DNA of 64,000 nucleotides from Candidatus Aegiribacteria sp. MLS_C (GTDB taxonomy: Bacteria > Fermentibacterota > Fermentibacteria > Fermentibacterales > JCC-6), in NCBI GenBank assembly GCA_002030045.1, contig LQBI01000031.1, positions 1-64,000 of the forward strand, given 5' to 3'. Under the pieces are notes generated by a model. It ran no database searches, was not told the DNA's origin, and was given only the letters and a program-made list of their open reading frames with translations. Every line of letters begins with the position of its first letter. The first letter of the stretch is position 1. A program made the translations under genes and the position numbers. Shown here in pieces: positions 47,709 through 56,317 of the stretch.

Positions 47709-48302
47709 ATGACATTAGCGTTTCTCATTCTGATCTCACAGCTTCCGAACGTGACGGAAGGCGGGATCCTGTCCGTCGAAGACGTTGTCATCAACGAGTT
47801 CATGGCCCAGCCCCGGAGTTCGGTAACGGAGGCCGACGGGGAATGGATCGAGCTGTACAACAATACGGACGAATGGGTCAACCTGGCGGACTGGATGCTA
47901 TCCAACAGCTACGGCGAAAGCGTTGTGCTTTCCACATACCTCCTGCCTCCGGAAGGCTACTTTGTCATATGCGGATGCAGTGACCAGACACAGAACGGCG
48001 GAGTTGTAACGAACCAGGTCTTCGGAGACTTCAGGATAAGGGAGAGCGGTGGCATTGCTCTTTACAACAGCTCGAGGAGCATCGTCGATTGTATTGAGTA
48101 CGACGGTGGCTGGCCTGTCATGCCGGGTGTCTCCTGCGAGAGAATAAACCCCGGTTGGGTCTCCAACAGCAGCTCGAGCTGGGATTACTGCACAGTGGTC
48201 TTCGGCATGGGGGACATGGGTACTCCGGGCAGCCAGAACAGTGTATACCAGAACTCCTTTGCCCAGAACAGCTGGGCCTTCATCAAGGCTTTCGTCCAGT
48301 AG
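47709..48302 (+). CDS. Lamin-tail-domain (LTD) secreted protein with C-terminal SWAFIKAFVQ motif
   Basis: VVINEFMAQPRSSVTEADGEWIELYNNTDEWVNLADWMLS...YLLPPEGYFVICG...GGIALYNSS; ends NSWAFIKAFVQ*. Confidence 0.8.
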   Translation: MTLAFLILISQLPNVTEGGILSVEDVVINEFMAQPRSSVTEADGEWIELYNNTDEWVNLADWMLSNSYGESVVLSTYLLPPEGYFVICGCSDQTQNGGVVTNQVFGDFRIRESGGIALYNSSRSIVDCIEYDGGWPVMPGVSCERINPGWVSNSSSSWDYCTVVFGMGDMGTPGSQNSVYQNSFAQNSWAFIKAFVQ

Positions 48303-48320
48303 CGGTATCGGAACGGTCAC

Positions 48321-49481
48321 TTGAAGCTGACTTCCATTCTCCTCTGCTCGTCCATCGCATTCCTGGCGGTTGCCCAGGACCCGCTGGTTGTGTTCTTCAT
48401 CGATCCCACATTCGATGAGTATTCAGGGGACGCCATTCTCGTCTGCACTCCCGGAGGCAGGCATTATCTGATCGATGGTGGCATGATGAGCACATGGTAT
48501 CCCCCATGGGACTGCGGGGCAGAGAGGATTCTTCCCCTTCTCGACAGCCTGGAGGTTACATATCTGGACGGGATCGTGGGTACCCATCCCGATGCCGACC
48601 ATATAGGCGGACTCATTTCAGTTTACGGGTCGATGCCTGTAGGGACTGCCTGGGACTCGGGATGGCCCTACGGTGGAACATGGATCTACGAGGATTACCT
48701 GCAGGCGATATGGGATAACGGGGCCGACTTCGTCGCTCCCCGCAGGGGAGACACGCTGGACTGGGGGCCCGAACTCATCGTTGAGGTCCTTCATCCCGTG
48801 GAGCCGCTGTCCCCTTCAAGCACCAACAATGCTTCAATAGTCATCAGGCTCACATACGACGAGGTATCGTTCATGTTCACCGGAGACCTGGAGACCAACG
48901 GCGGGGAGGACGTCGTGATGGCGGCCCTGGCAACCGGCGAAATAGATGACCTGACGTCGAATGTCCTGAAGGTGGCACATCACGGCTCGGTATCCTCCAG
49001 CTGCACCCAGTGGCTGGCCCTTGTGGACCCTTCAATGGCCGCCATATGCGTCGGAGCGGGAAACCCCTACGGCCACCCGCACGACGAGGTTCTGGACAGG
49101 CTCAACGGAAGGAACATAGACGTTTTCCGCACCGATCTCCTGGGCACCTTCTACATTTCGTCAGACGGACAGGATGTGTACTTCGACACTATGCCTTCCC
49201 AGGGCGGGGATCCCCAGCCGGTGAGCGGGTTCGCGGTCTATCCCAGCCCCGCCACATCCGAAGCCAATTTCACCTGGGACCCGGAAGGATCGGAGGAATG
49301 CGAAATCACTGTCTACAACCTCAACGGCGAGAGTATCCTGCAGGCGTCCGCATCCGGAGGGGTCTATACCTGGGATCTCGTTACTCCGGGCGGCGGACTC
49401 GTCTCGCCGGGACTCTACGCCGCAGTGTTCCAAACGGAGGGAGGTGCGGCATACACGGAGTATTTCACCGTATCGCGCTGA
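48321..49481 (+). CDS. Secreted ComEC-like metallo-beta-lactamase-fold protein with FlgD-like tail
   Basis: TTG start; FFIDPTFDEYSGDAILVCTPGGRHYLIDGG; GTHPDADHIGG; FMFTGDLE; VLKVAHHGSVSS; tail ECEITVYNLNGESILQAS...VSPGLYAAVFQTEGGAAYTEYFTVSR. Confidence 0.85.
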   Translation: MKLTSILLCSSIAFLAVAQDPLVVFFIDPTFDEYSGDAILVCTPGGRHYLIDGGMMSTWYPPWDCGAERILPLLDSLEVTYLDGIVGTHPDADHIGGLISVYGSMPVGTAWDSGWPYGGTWIYEDYLQAIWDNGADFVAPRRGDTLDWGPELIVEVLHPVEPLSPSSTNNASIVIRLTYDEVSFMFTGDLETNGGEDVVMAALATGEIDDLTSNVLKVAHHGSVSSSCTQWLALVDPSMAAICVGAGNPYGHPHDEVLDRLNGRNIDVFRTDLLGTFYISSDGQDVYFDTMPSQGGDPQPVSGFAVYPSPATSEANFTWDPEGSEECEITVYNLNGESILQASASGGVYTWDLVTPGGGLVSPGLYAAVFQTEGGAAYTEYFTVSR

Positions 49482-50335
49482 TCCTCCTGGCAGCTTCGAC
49501 CGCCTGGAGCGAAACGGGTACTGCTGACCTTCTGGTCCTTTCCGGTCCGGGCTTCCCCTCTTTGATGATGATGGGGAGTGCAGGCAGGTCGCTCTGCCGG
49601 GGACCCGAGTCCATATACGGGAACCCGGCCCTTCTTGTCCCCGGGTTCACCGCCTCGGGCGGAAGGTGGAACCTGGGAACCTCGGCGGTCTCCGCCGCAG
49701 GCGGATTCTCCGCCGGGGGCTCCCTCACCGCCGGAGCATCGCTGGTGTACCTGGGCAGAGGGGGCTTACTGCGCAGGGACGACTCAGGAATGGTTACGGG
49801 TGAGTACTCCTACTCCACGGGTGCGGCTCTCCTGGGCGTTTCGTCGCAGGTGCTCCCCTGGCTGAGGGTCGGAGGTTCCGCCGGCGTATCCTGGGAGAAC
49901 ATCGATTCCGACGCAGGAACGGGTGTCGCGGCCTCAGCCGGAGTTGCAGCCGAGGTCGGGACTTCCGGAATGGCGGGACTGACCGTGACAGGGCTGGGAA
50001 AACCGCCGGAATGGAACGGGGTGACGAAGGCCATGCCGGTGGAGGTTTCGGCGGGAGGCTCCTGGGAGCTTTCCAGGTACCTGGTACTCTTCGGCGGAAC
50101 GACAATTGGTTTCTCCACAGCCTCGAGCCTGGCCGGGGGGTTCTCGCTGTCACTGAGTGAACTGGACCTGACAGCCGGGTACGATCTCACTGTGGGCGAG
50201 GACGAGACTACCGGCTTTTTCGCGGGCCTCGCCTATACGTATTCGTCGGGAGGGACCTACATCATCGAGATGGCCGTCTCACAGAGGCACAACACCGACT
50301 GGCCCGTACTGGGCGGAGTATCCATCCGCCTCTAG
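49451..50335 (+). CDS. PorV/UPF0164-like outer-membrane protein, start codon unclear (possibly ATA)
   Basis: HGVFHRIALILLAASTAWSE signal; GSAGRSLCRGPESIYGNPALL; many beta-barrel strands ending PVLGGVSIRL*. ggaggtgcggcATA gives SD spacing. Confidence 0.7.
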   Translation: MHGVFHRIALILLAASTAWSETGTADLLVLSGPGFPSLMMMGSAGRSLCRGPESIYGNPALLVPGFTASGGRWNLGTSAVSAAGGFSAGGSLTAGASLVYLGRGGLLRRDDSGMVTGEYSYSTGAALLGVSSQVLPWLRVGGSAGVSWENIDSDAGTGVAASAGVAAEVGTSGMAGLTVTGLGKPPEWNGVTKAMPVEVSAGGSWELSRYLVLFGGTTIGFSTASSLAGGFSLSLSELDLTAGYDLTVGEDETTGFFAGLAYTYSSGGTYIIEMAVSQRHNTDWPVLGGVSIRL

Positions 50336-50536
50336 AATGTCCCATTCTGGTGCCGGGCCCGGGAAAAGGGACATTTCGGAGTTATTCCGGGCTGCGGAAA
50401 CATGTTCCGGGCCCGGGGAAAGGGACATTTCGGAGTTATTACGGGCTGCGGAAACATGTTCCGGGCCCGGGAAAAGGGACATTTCGAAGTCATTACGGGC
50501 TGCGGAAACATGTTCCGGGCCTGGAAGATGGGGCAT
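50335..50536. repeat. Tandem 54-bp repeat array (three copies plus partial) with inverted ends
   Basis: ccgggcccgggaaaagggacatttcggagttattccgggctgcggaaacatgtt starts at 50353, 50407 and 50461, partial at 50515. Confidence 0.9.
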
Positions 50537-50542
50537 TCGTGA

Positions 50543-51379
50543 TCAGAACATGGACTTGATGGATCCCCAGGTCTCCTGCTGAAGGGTAAGTGCGGACCCT
50601 TCAAGATAGAAGGTCAGCCCCTGGGCATGACCTCCGTTGTATACCGGCGTCCAGGTGATGCCTCCGTCGAAGCTCTGAATGCCGTTGCCCGTCTCCATCT
50701 GGTCCCATATTACGACGGGGGGGTTCCAGGGACCCAGAGAGAGGCTTCCGTCCGCCTGCATCGAAAGCCAGTAGTTACCCTCGCTGAAGACCCATGGAAC
50801 GGGAAGCGATGCGGTACACGCCATCATGGGTCTATCGGTATTGCCGGAATCGTCGAAGTTGACCCTGTATATGAGGCTCCAGACGGCAGAGGTCATCACG
50901 TTGGCAAACGGGTCGCCTGCCACTATTTCACCGGTGGTCGGCACGTCGTCGTATACTGCCAGGTACATTGCGTCGATCGTCGGGTAGACGGTCGAACCGG
51001 TCTGATAGGCGCAGAAAGTGATCGAATGGACCTCCCATTCGGATCCGGCCGGAACCTGGAAATCATCCGCCAGCCTGTAGTCAAGGACCCACTGGAAACC
51101 GTACCCGAAGGTGTCGCCCCAGGACTGAAGTATCGATTCGTCGGCCCCTCCCGCTCCTGTGCCCTCGCTGTTATACCAGGGTCCGTTATCGAAGAGATAA
51201 TTCGGGGACGAATAAACTGGTGGCGTCTCGATCTCCGCAGACATGAAGGTCTCCTGAGACTGAATGTGCCGGTCCTGAGCATCATCGGGAGCAGCTGTAA
51301 CCGTTGTCAGAACGATCGAAACGATAATGGAAAACAATGCCTGCAGCTCCTTTGCATCTACATCCACGAATCCGATCAC
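50543..51379 (-). CDS. Secreted protein with C-terminal LQQETWGSIKSMF motif; paralog of 46763..47557
   Basis: Signal ALFSIIVSIVLTTVTA; FDNGPWYNSEGTGAGGADESILQSWGDTFGYGFQWVLDYRLADDFQVPAG; ends TLQQETWGSIKSMF*. Confidence 0.85.
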   Translation of the reverse strand: MIGFVDVDAKELQALFSIIVSIVLTTVTAAPDDAQDRHIQSQETFMSAEIETPPVYSSPNYLFDNGPWYNSEGTGAGGADESILQSWGDTFGYGFQWVLDYRLADDFQVPAGSEWEVHSITFCAYQTGSTVYPTIDAMYLAVYDDVPTTGEIVAGDPFANVMTSAVWSLIYRVNFDDSGNTDRPMMACTASLPVPWVFSEGNYWLSMQADGSLSLGPWNPPVVIWDQMETGNGIQSFDGGITWTPVYNGGHAQGLTFYLEGSALTLQQETWGSIKSMF

Positions 51380-51494
51380 ACGCCTGCTGTGGGTACTACT
51401 ACAGGGTGATTACTATCCGTAATGCTGTCCCTTGTCAATCAGCAGACAATTCTGGCAGGGGTGTCGTCTGGATCGCGACCCAGGACTCCGAAGG

Positions 51495-51569
51495 CCCGGA
51501 ATGACTTCGAGATGTCCCTTTTTCCGGGCCCGGAACATGTTTCCGGCCGGCACCAGAATGGGACATTCA
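51495..51569 (-). repeat. Inverted dispersed copy of the 50335..50536 repeat
   Basis: Minus-strand gaatgtcccattctggtgccggccggaaacatgttccgggcccggaaaaagggacatctcgaagtcattccgggcc. Confidence 0.88.
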
Positions 51570-51573
51570 GTCG

Positions 51574-52050
51574 TCAGTCGAAGGTCCGGGCGGAGGAGTA
51601 TTCCTCGAGATCGTAGGTGATGTCCCTGGAGGGCATGGGCAGACGGTCCAGCGGCACTCCCGCTTCTTTCAGGAACTGCTCCGCCAGGGAGCCGCGGTAG
51701 TCGGAGAAGACAACTATCCTCTTGATACCCGCCGCGAGCAGGGCCTTGGCGCAGGTCGTGCAGGGCATGTTAGTGACGTACGCGGTGGCGCCGTCCAGCG
51801 ATACGCCATGCCTGGCCGCCTGGGCAATGGCGTTTATCTCCGCGTGGTTGGTCCTTACACAGTGCCCGTCCACGATCAGGCAGCCCACGTCCTCGCAGTG
51901 GGGCAGCCCCGGAAGGGACCCGTTGTAACCTGTGGAGAGAACGTATTTGTCTTTGACCAGGACGCAGCCGCAGTGCATTCTCGGGCAGGTGGCCCTCTCG
52001 GAGGCCAGCATGGCCAGCTTAAGGAAGTATTCGTCCCAGGAAGGTCTCAT
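51574..52050 (-). CDS. comEB: dCMP/cytidine deaminase family protein (ComEB-like)
   Basis: MHCGCVLVKDKYVLSTGYNGSLPGLPHCEDVGC...TNHAEINAIAQAARHG...YVTNMPCTTCAKALLAAGIKRIV. Confidence 0.92.
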   Translation of the reverse strand: MRPSWDEYFLKLAMLASERATCPRMHCGCVLVKDKYVLSTGYNGSLPGLPHCEDVGCLIVDGHCVRTNHAEINAIAQAARHGVSLDGATAYVTNMPCTTCAKALLAAGIKRIVVFSDYRGSLAEQFLKEAGVPLDRLPMPSRDITYDLEEYSSARTFD

Positions 52051-52091
52051 GGCGGGCTCCTCAGGTGTGGTTTGCTTCGGGAATGATTCAA

Positions 52092-53594
52092 CTATCGAAG
52101 GGCGTAGTCAAGCTGGAAGCCCAACTCCGTCAGTGATGCTCCCTCCGTCTCCTCCCAGCCGGAGCCGAGGCTTTCAACGTTCTCGGTTGCGCGGCGGGAC
52201 AGTGCGAATCGCAGGCTTGCACCTTCCCCGATTTCAGCGGAAAGCTGAAAGAAGACAGCCATGGTTCTTCCGTAAAGCGCCGTCACGCCGAAGACCCCGG
52301 GGAAGGAGGAACCTCCGGCATAGATCCGTGACTGGTACCCGTCGGTGGAGCATGCGGCCCCTCCAAGGTCCACCGTGAACACCTCCGACGGCAGGTACCT
52401 CAGTTTTATCTCCAGCCCTGAACCGCTCTCGGAGGAATCCGGTGAAGAATCGCGCCATCCGGAGATCTGCACCCTGGAGCTGACCGACACGAACCTGTGA
52501 GGTTTCCACGAAGAGCCAAGCCACCACCTCCATGCCGTCTCGTCCCCATCTACCCGTGTCCTCAGGCCGGTCACCCCTTCCATGCTCCACGGGAACCTGT
52601 ACTCGAACTGCCCGGACACAAGCAGGAGGTCTTCACCTTCACGGAAGTAGCCTCCCGCACCTGACCTGACCACCACACCGGATCCGGCCCTCCAGCGAAA
52701 TCCGAGGCAGACGCCCAGGTCGCATTCCCTGGATACAGGGGGTGATCGTCTCTCATCCGGGAAATCACCCGGGTTGCGGATGACCATCAGCATATTCCTG
52801 AAGCTTCCGGTCCGAAGCGACAGAGAGGACCACCCGGCGGCGGAGGTTCCCGAGGAATCCCCTCCGAGAGCCGCCTCTCCGGAGAGGTTGAGGTCTCCGG
52901 CCTCCAGGGACCAGTCCAGGCCGGTCCTGAACCATCCGTATCCCTCGCCCCGGTCCCGGCGTGCCGCCATGGCGGTGAGGCCTGTGCGTTCCAGAGAGAT
53001 CCTGAAGGCACCAAGCACCTCGGGGATGCTCCCCCTTCCCGCGATCTCCGTCGGTGTCCTGTGGTAGCCCTCTCCCACGGAGTCGATCCGTGATACCGAT
53101 GCCAGCGCGGACACGCAGAGGTTTCCCAGCAGGAACGTTCCCCCGGCTCCCGTGAGCGGCTCCCCCCTGCAGCCCCAGGGCGATGTGGCCGGTTCTATTC
53201 TGTCACGACTCACTGGAGGTTTGTAAATGGAAAGCTCCGATATGTCGGAGAAGCTGCCGGGGACCGACAGGACCAATCCGGTGCCCAGGTCCGCCCTCAG
53301 CCAGCCGGCGGAGATGGAACGCAGGCTTCCGCGGCCCGGCAGGTAAGAGACTCCGCCGGCCAGGAGGTCGCCCCAGTCCTCGCCCCTGGCCTTGTCCGTC
53401 ATCAGCGTTATACCCCACCGGCCTCGAACGAATCGCACCCTCGAGTAGAAGTCCCATCCGTCACCAGTGTAGTAGTGCTCAAGGACTCCCCTGGGCTCCG
53501 GCAGCCTGTGCTGAAGCCTGAGACGCAGGTCTCCCTGTGCCGGGAGGTTTGCCGCAAGCAGCATCAGGATGAGTACGGTCCGAACGGCGGTCAT
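52092..53594 (-). CDS. Putative outer-membrane beta-barrel protein resembling the barrel part of Bacteroidetes HhH-OMP proteins
   Basis: Signal VRTVLILMLLAANLPAQG; LRLRLQHRLPEPRGVLEHYYTGDGWDFYSRVRFVRGRWGITLMTDK...LRADLGTGLVLS; alternating strands to C-term LGFQLDYALR*. Confidence 0.65.
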   Translation of the reverse strand: MTAVRTVLILMLLAANLPAQGDLRLRLQHRLPEPRGVLEHYYTGDGWDFYSRVRFVRGRWGITLMTDKARGEDWGDLLAGGVSYLPGRGSLRSISAGWLRADLGTGLVLSVPGSFSDISELSIYKPPVSRDRIEPATSPWGCRGEPLTGAGGTFLLGNLCVSALASVSRIDSVGEGYHRTPTEIAGRGSIPEVLGAFRISLERTGLTAMAARRDRGEGYGWFRTGLDWSLEAGDLNLSGEAALGGDSSGTSAAGWSSLSLRTGSFRNMLMVIRNPGDFPDERRSPPVSRECDLGVCLGFRWRAGSGVVVRSGAGGYFREGEDLLLVSGQFEYRFPWSMEGVTGLRTRVDGDETAWRWWLGSSWKPHRFVSVSSRVQISGWRDSSPDSSESGSGLEIKLRYLPSEVFTVDLGGAACSTDGYQSRIYAGGSSFPGVFGVTALYGRTMAVFFQLSAEIGEGASLRFALSRRATENVESLGSGWEETEGASLTELGFQLDYALR

Positions 53595-53607
53595 TCGAAT
53601 GCCGTCG

Positions 53608-54678
53608 TCATTCCGCGGTGAGGTATTCCGACATGACCTCCAGCAGCGAAGGACCGATGCCGGGAACTTCCAGCAGTTCGTCTATGGAGGCTACCGGACC
53701 GTTCATCCTGATCCAGGAGACCACAGCCGAGGCCTTGGCGGGACCTATTCCCGGTATCATTCTGAGCTGCTCCGTTGTAGCCTCGTTCACGTTGAGCGGG
53801 AAGATGACCGCTTCCTCCCCGGACCCCTCGCCCGGGAAGAGGTCGAGAGGTTCAGGTTGGAATGCGCAGCCGCCCCAGGCGACCGAGACCGAATGGGTGG
53901 ACGGGAGGGAGGAGTGCTCGCCGTAGCCGTACTGAAGGCCCAGTGACGCAAGGGAGACCTCGGCCGCCGCCCAGAACCTCAGGGGATCGGTCACTATACC
54001 GCTGGAGAGGGAGAGTAAATCGGCCGGGGAGAAGGATGTGTGGAAACTGACATCCATATCCAAACCCTCCTGCCGGGCCACGCCTATGGCCAGCGCTATC
54101 TCCCCGGAGGGAACAATCCCGGCAGCGAACTCCAGGGAACGCGGAGCGGCCGGGTCGCCCGAGTCGCCAAGTCCCGTCCGCAGAAGGCTCCGCAGTATTC
54201 CGGTGGAGTATACCCCCGGGACCGGTGACCATGCAACGGCGAGGTTCATGGCTGCACCGGTTGCACGGCCGTAGCCGCCCATCTGGAGGTTGCAGGCGCA
54301 CAGCCCCGCCCCCGCTGCCATTCCGGGGACCAGTCTCCAGGAAACAGCGATGTCTGCCGTGGTCTCGGCGTAGGAACCGTCGCCGGAGACGCTTATCATG
54401 CCTCCCGCAGCCCAGTCGCCGGTGAGCAGGGCTCCGGCGGCCGCGGTCCGGTCAAGCCTGCGGAGCCCGAAGGGCCTGCAGGCTGAGACCGCCACCCCTC
54501 CGGATTCCAGAAGGCCGAGGGATACAGGGTTGTGCCTTAGTGCCAGGGGAGACCTAGGGAAAAGGGTGGAGGCGACGCCTCCCTGAAGCCATGGCGACTG
54601 GAATACCGGTTCGAAGGCGGCCCTGCAGGCAGGGACGGCGGAAAGTGACAGAACCAGATACAATGACCCCCATCTCAT
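53608..54678 (-). CDS. Beta-barrel-like OMP with C-terminal ComEA-type helix-hairpin-helix domain
   Basis: PorV-like N-term (TLFPRSPLALRHNPVSLGLLESGG) and C-term LNVNEATTEQLRMIPGIGPAKASAVVSWIRMNGPVASIDELLEVPGIGPSLLEVMSEYL. Confidence 0.8.
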   Translation of the reverse strand: MRWGSLYLVLSLSAVPACRAAFEPVFQSPWLQGGVASTLFPRSPLALRHNPVSLGLLESGGVAVSACRPFGLRRLDRTAAAGALLTGDWAAGGMISVSGDGSYAETTADIAVSWRLVPGMAAGAGLCACNLQMGGYGRATGAAMNLAVAWSPVPGVYSTGILRSLLRTGLGDSGDPAAPRSLEFAAGIVPSGEIALAIGVARQEGLDMDVSFHTSFSPADLLSLSSGIVTDPLRFWAAAEVSLASLGLQYGYGEHSSLPSTHSVSVAWGGCAFQPEPLDLFPGEGSGEEAVIFPLNVNEATTEQLRMIPGIGPAKASAVVSWIRMNGPVASIDELLEVPGIGPSLLEVMSEYLTAE

Positions 54679-54847
54679 GACAGGAGTTTACTCCGGTTCC
54701 CGGCATCTTTCAAGGGGTCGGTCCGAAAGGTTGACAATCGCCCGGGAAAACATAAGTCTATCATGTTGTCTGACGAGAAGTCGCGAAGCCGTTTTTTACC
54801 TTACTTCCATCGGCAGCGCGGCAAATCCGTACCCCTGGAGAGGGTCC

Positions 54848-56317
54848 ATGCGTTCTGGAAAGGAAGCCCTCGCTGCTCGGAGGAGCAGTTGCAGGGTTTT
54901 TGACCTTGCCTATAAAGTACTCGAGAAGAGGTTCCCCGAAGCCGAGGACCCGGTGGAGGAGTGGCTTCCTCCCCGACCGGACTGGTCCAGGGAACTGCCC
55001 GACATAGATGTCCTGCGTCAGGAACTGAATGACCTGAGAGCGCGGGGCGGCAAGGTGGTGCTCTACGGTCATGACGACATGGACGGTATAACGGGCATAT
55101 ATGTGGGCCAGAGAGTATTGCAGGACCGGGGATTCAGAGTGGTTCCCATATACCCGAGAAGGTCAACCGACGACTACGGACTGCTCCCGGAGAGGATGGA
55201 GGGTATCCTCGAGAGCGGCGACCTCCTGCTCACAGTGGATTACGGCTGCTCAGCGGTCAGGGGTGTGAAATGGGCGGTGGAGCGGGGAGCGAGGGTCGTT
55301 GTCACCGACCATCATACGCTCCATTACCCCCTGCCTCCGGCCCATGGCATGATCAATCCGCAGAAGGTGGGTCCCCCCGCCAGTTACCTGGCCGGATGCT
55401 CCGTTCTGTACGCTTCCCTGGTCTCCATCTATCCTGAATGGGAGAACGACCCGGGACTGCTCACCGCAGTGGCCCTGGGAACGGTTTCCGACAGGGTTCC
55501 CTTCCTGGGATGGAACAGGTACCTGCTGGAGAAGTTCATGCAGGTCCGGGTAGAGGACCTCAGCGGCGGGCTCGCGGTTATGGTCGAGGAATGGCCCTCC
55601 AGGCAGAGGGCCTGGACGGGGGCGATGGTCAGGCATTCCATCACATCGGTCATAGGCAAGGGAGAGGGTTCCGGGATACAGGTACTGCTGGATTTCATGA
55701 AGGACGACAACTACAAGCGATGCCGGCGGCTCTGGAAGAGGCTTGTAAGGCAGAGCAAGAGGAGGGCCCACCTCCTTTCGGAGATGTTCGCGAGGGCCAT
55801 CAGGGAGAGGGACGACCAGGCTTCCGCCTACGGAATGAACCTGGTCCATCTCGACTACATTCCCGACGGAATGGGAGGCACCCTTGCCAGCAGGCTCAGC
55901 CGTGTGACGCACCGTGGCACCATTGTGGTCTCCCACAGGGAGAACGGGAAACTGGTGGGAGAGGCCCGTTCCTACGGAGACTGGGACATGGCGGACTTCC
56001 TGGTGAGCATGGGCGACGTCTTCACCAGCGCCGGGGGGCACAGGATGGCCGCCGGCTTCAGCAGCGAGGGACATTCCTGGGACCAGCTCAGGGAACACCT
56101 CCTCTCCAGGATGGCCGAGTACCCCGTGGACCCGGTTCCCTCACCTCACGTGGACCTGGCGGTGGACGAGCTGCCCGACCCTGACCAGTTCCTCTGCCTC
56201 GCCCCGTTCGGAGGCAGGTTCCTTCCACCGGCGGTGAAGAAGGACAACATGAGGTTCCTCCTTAACGTGGGAGAGAACACCTCGAGCTGGTATATCACCG
56301 AGGAACCCGGCGACTAG
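54848..56317 (+). CDS. DHH-family phosphoesterase (RecJ-like)
   Basis: VVLYGHDDMDGITG; LLLTVDYGCSAV; RVVVTDHHTLHYPLPPAHGMINP; ALGTVSDRVP; C-term SAGGHRMAAGF. Confidence 0.88.
   Translation: MRSGKEALAARRSSCRVFDLAYKVLEKRFPEAEDPVEEWLPPRPDWSRELPDIDVLRQELNDLRARGGKVVLYGHDDMDGITGIYVGQRVLQDRGFRVVPIYPRRSTDDYGLLPERMEGILESGDLLLTVDYGCSAVRGVKWAVERGARVVVTDHHTLHYPLPPAHGMINPQKVGPPASYLAGCSVLYASLVSIYPEWENDPGLLTAVALGTVSDRVPFLGWNRYLLEKFMQVRVEDLSGGLAVMVEEWPSRQRAWTGAMVRHSITSVIGKGEGSGIQVLLDFMKDDNYKRCRRLWKRLVRQSKRRAHLLSEMFARAIRERDDQASAYGMNLVHLDYIPDGMGGTLASRLSRVTHRGTIVVSHRENGKLVGEARSYGDWDMADFLVSMGDVFTSAGGHRMAAGFSSEGHSWDQLREHLLSRMAEYPVDPVPSPHVDLAVDELPDPDQFLCLAPFGGRFLPPAVKKDNMRFLLNVGENTSSWYITEEPGD

Noticed and set aside
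49010-49450. N-terminal 147 codons of the 441-aa ORF 49010..50335
   Set aside because: Overlaps the MBL/ComEC-like gene in another frame and has Arg/Gly-rich shadow composition; the real PorV-like protein begins near 49451.
50279-50536. 85-aa ORF (-) with 18-aa periodic repeats (GPEHVSAARNNSEMSLSP)
   Set aside because: The period arises because the DNA repeat is 54 bp (multiple of 3); no SD/start context, several frames are open, and the same DNA recurs inverted at 51495..51569.
50335-50540. CRISPR-like array
   Set aside because: Repeats are contiguous 54-bp units with no unique spacers and no cas genes nearby.
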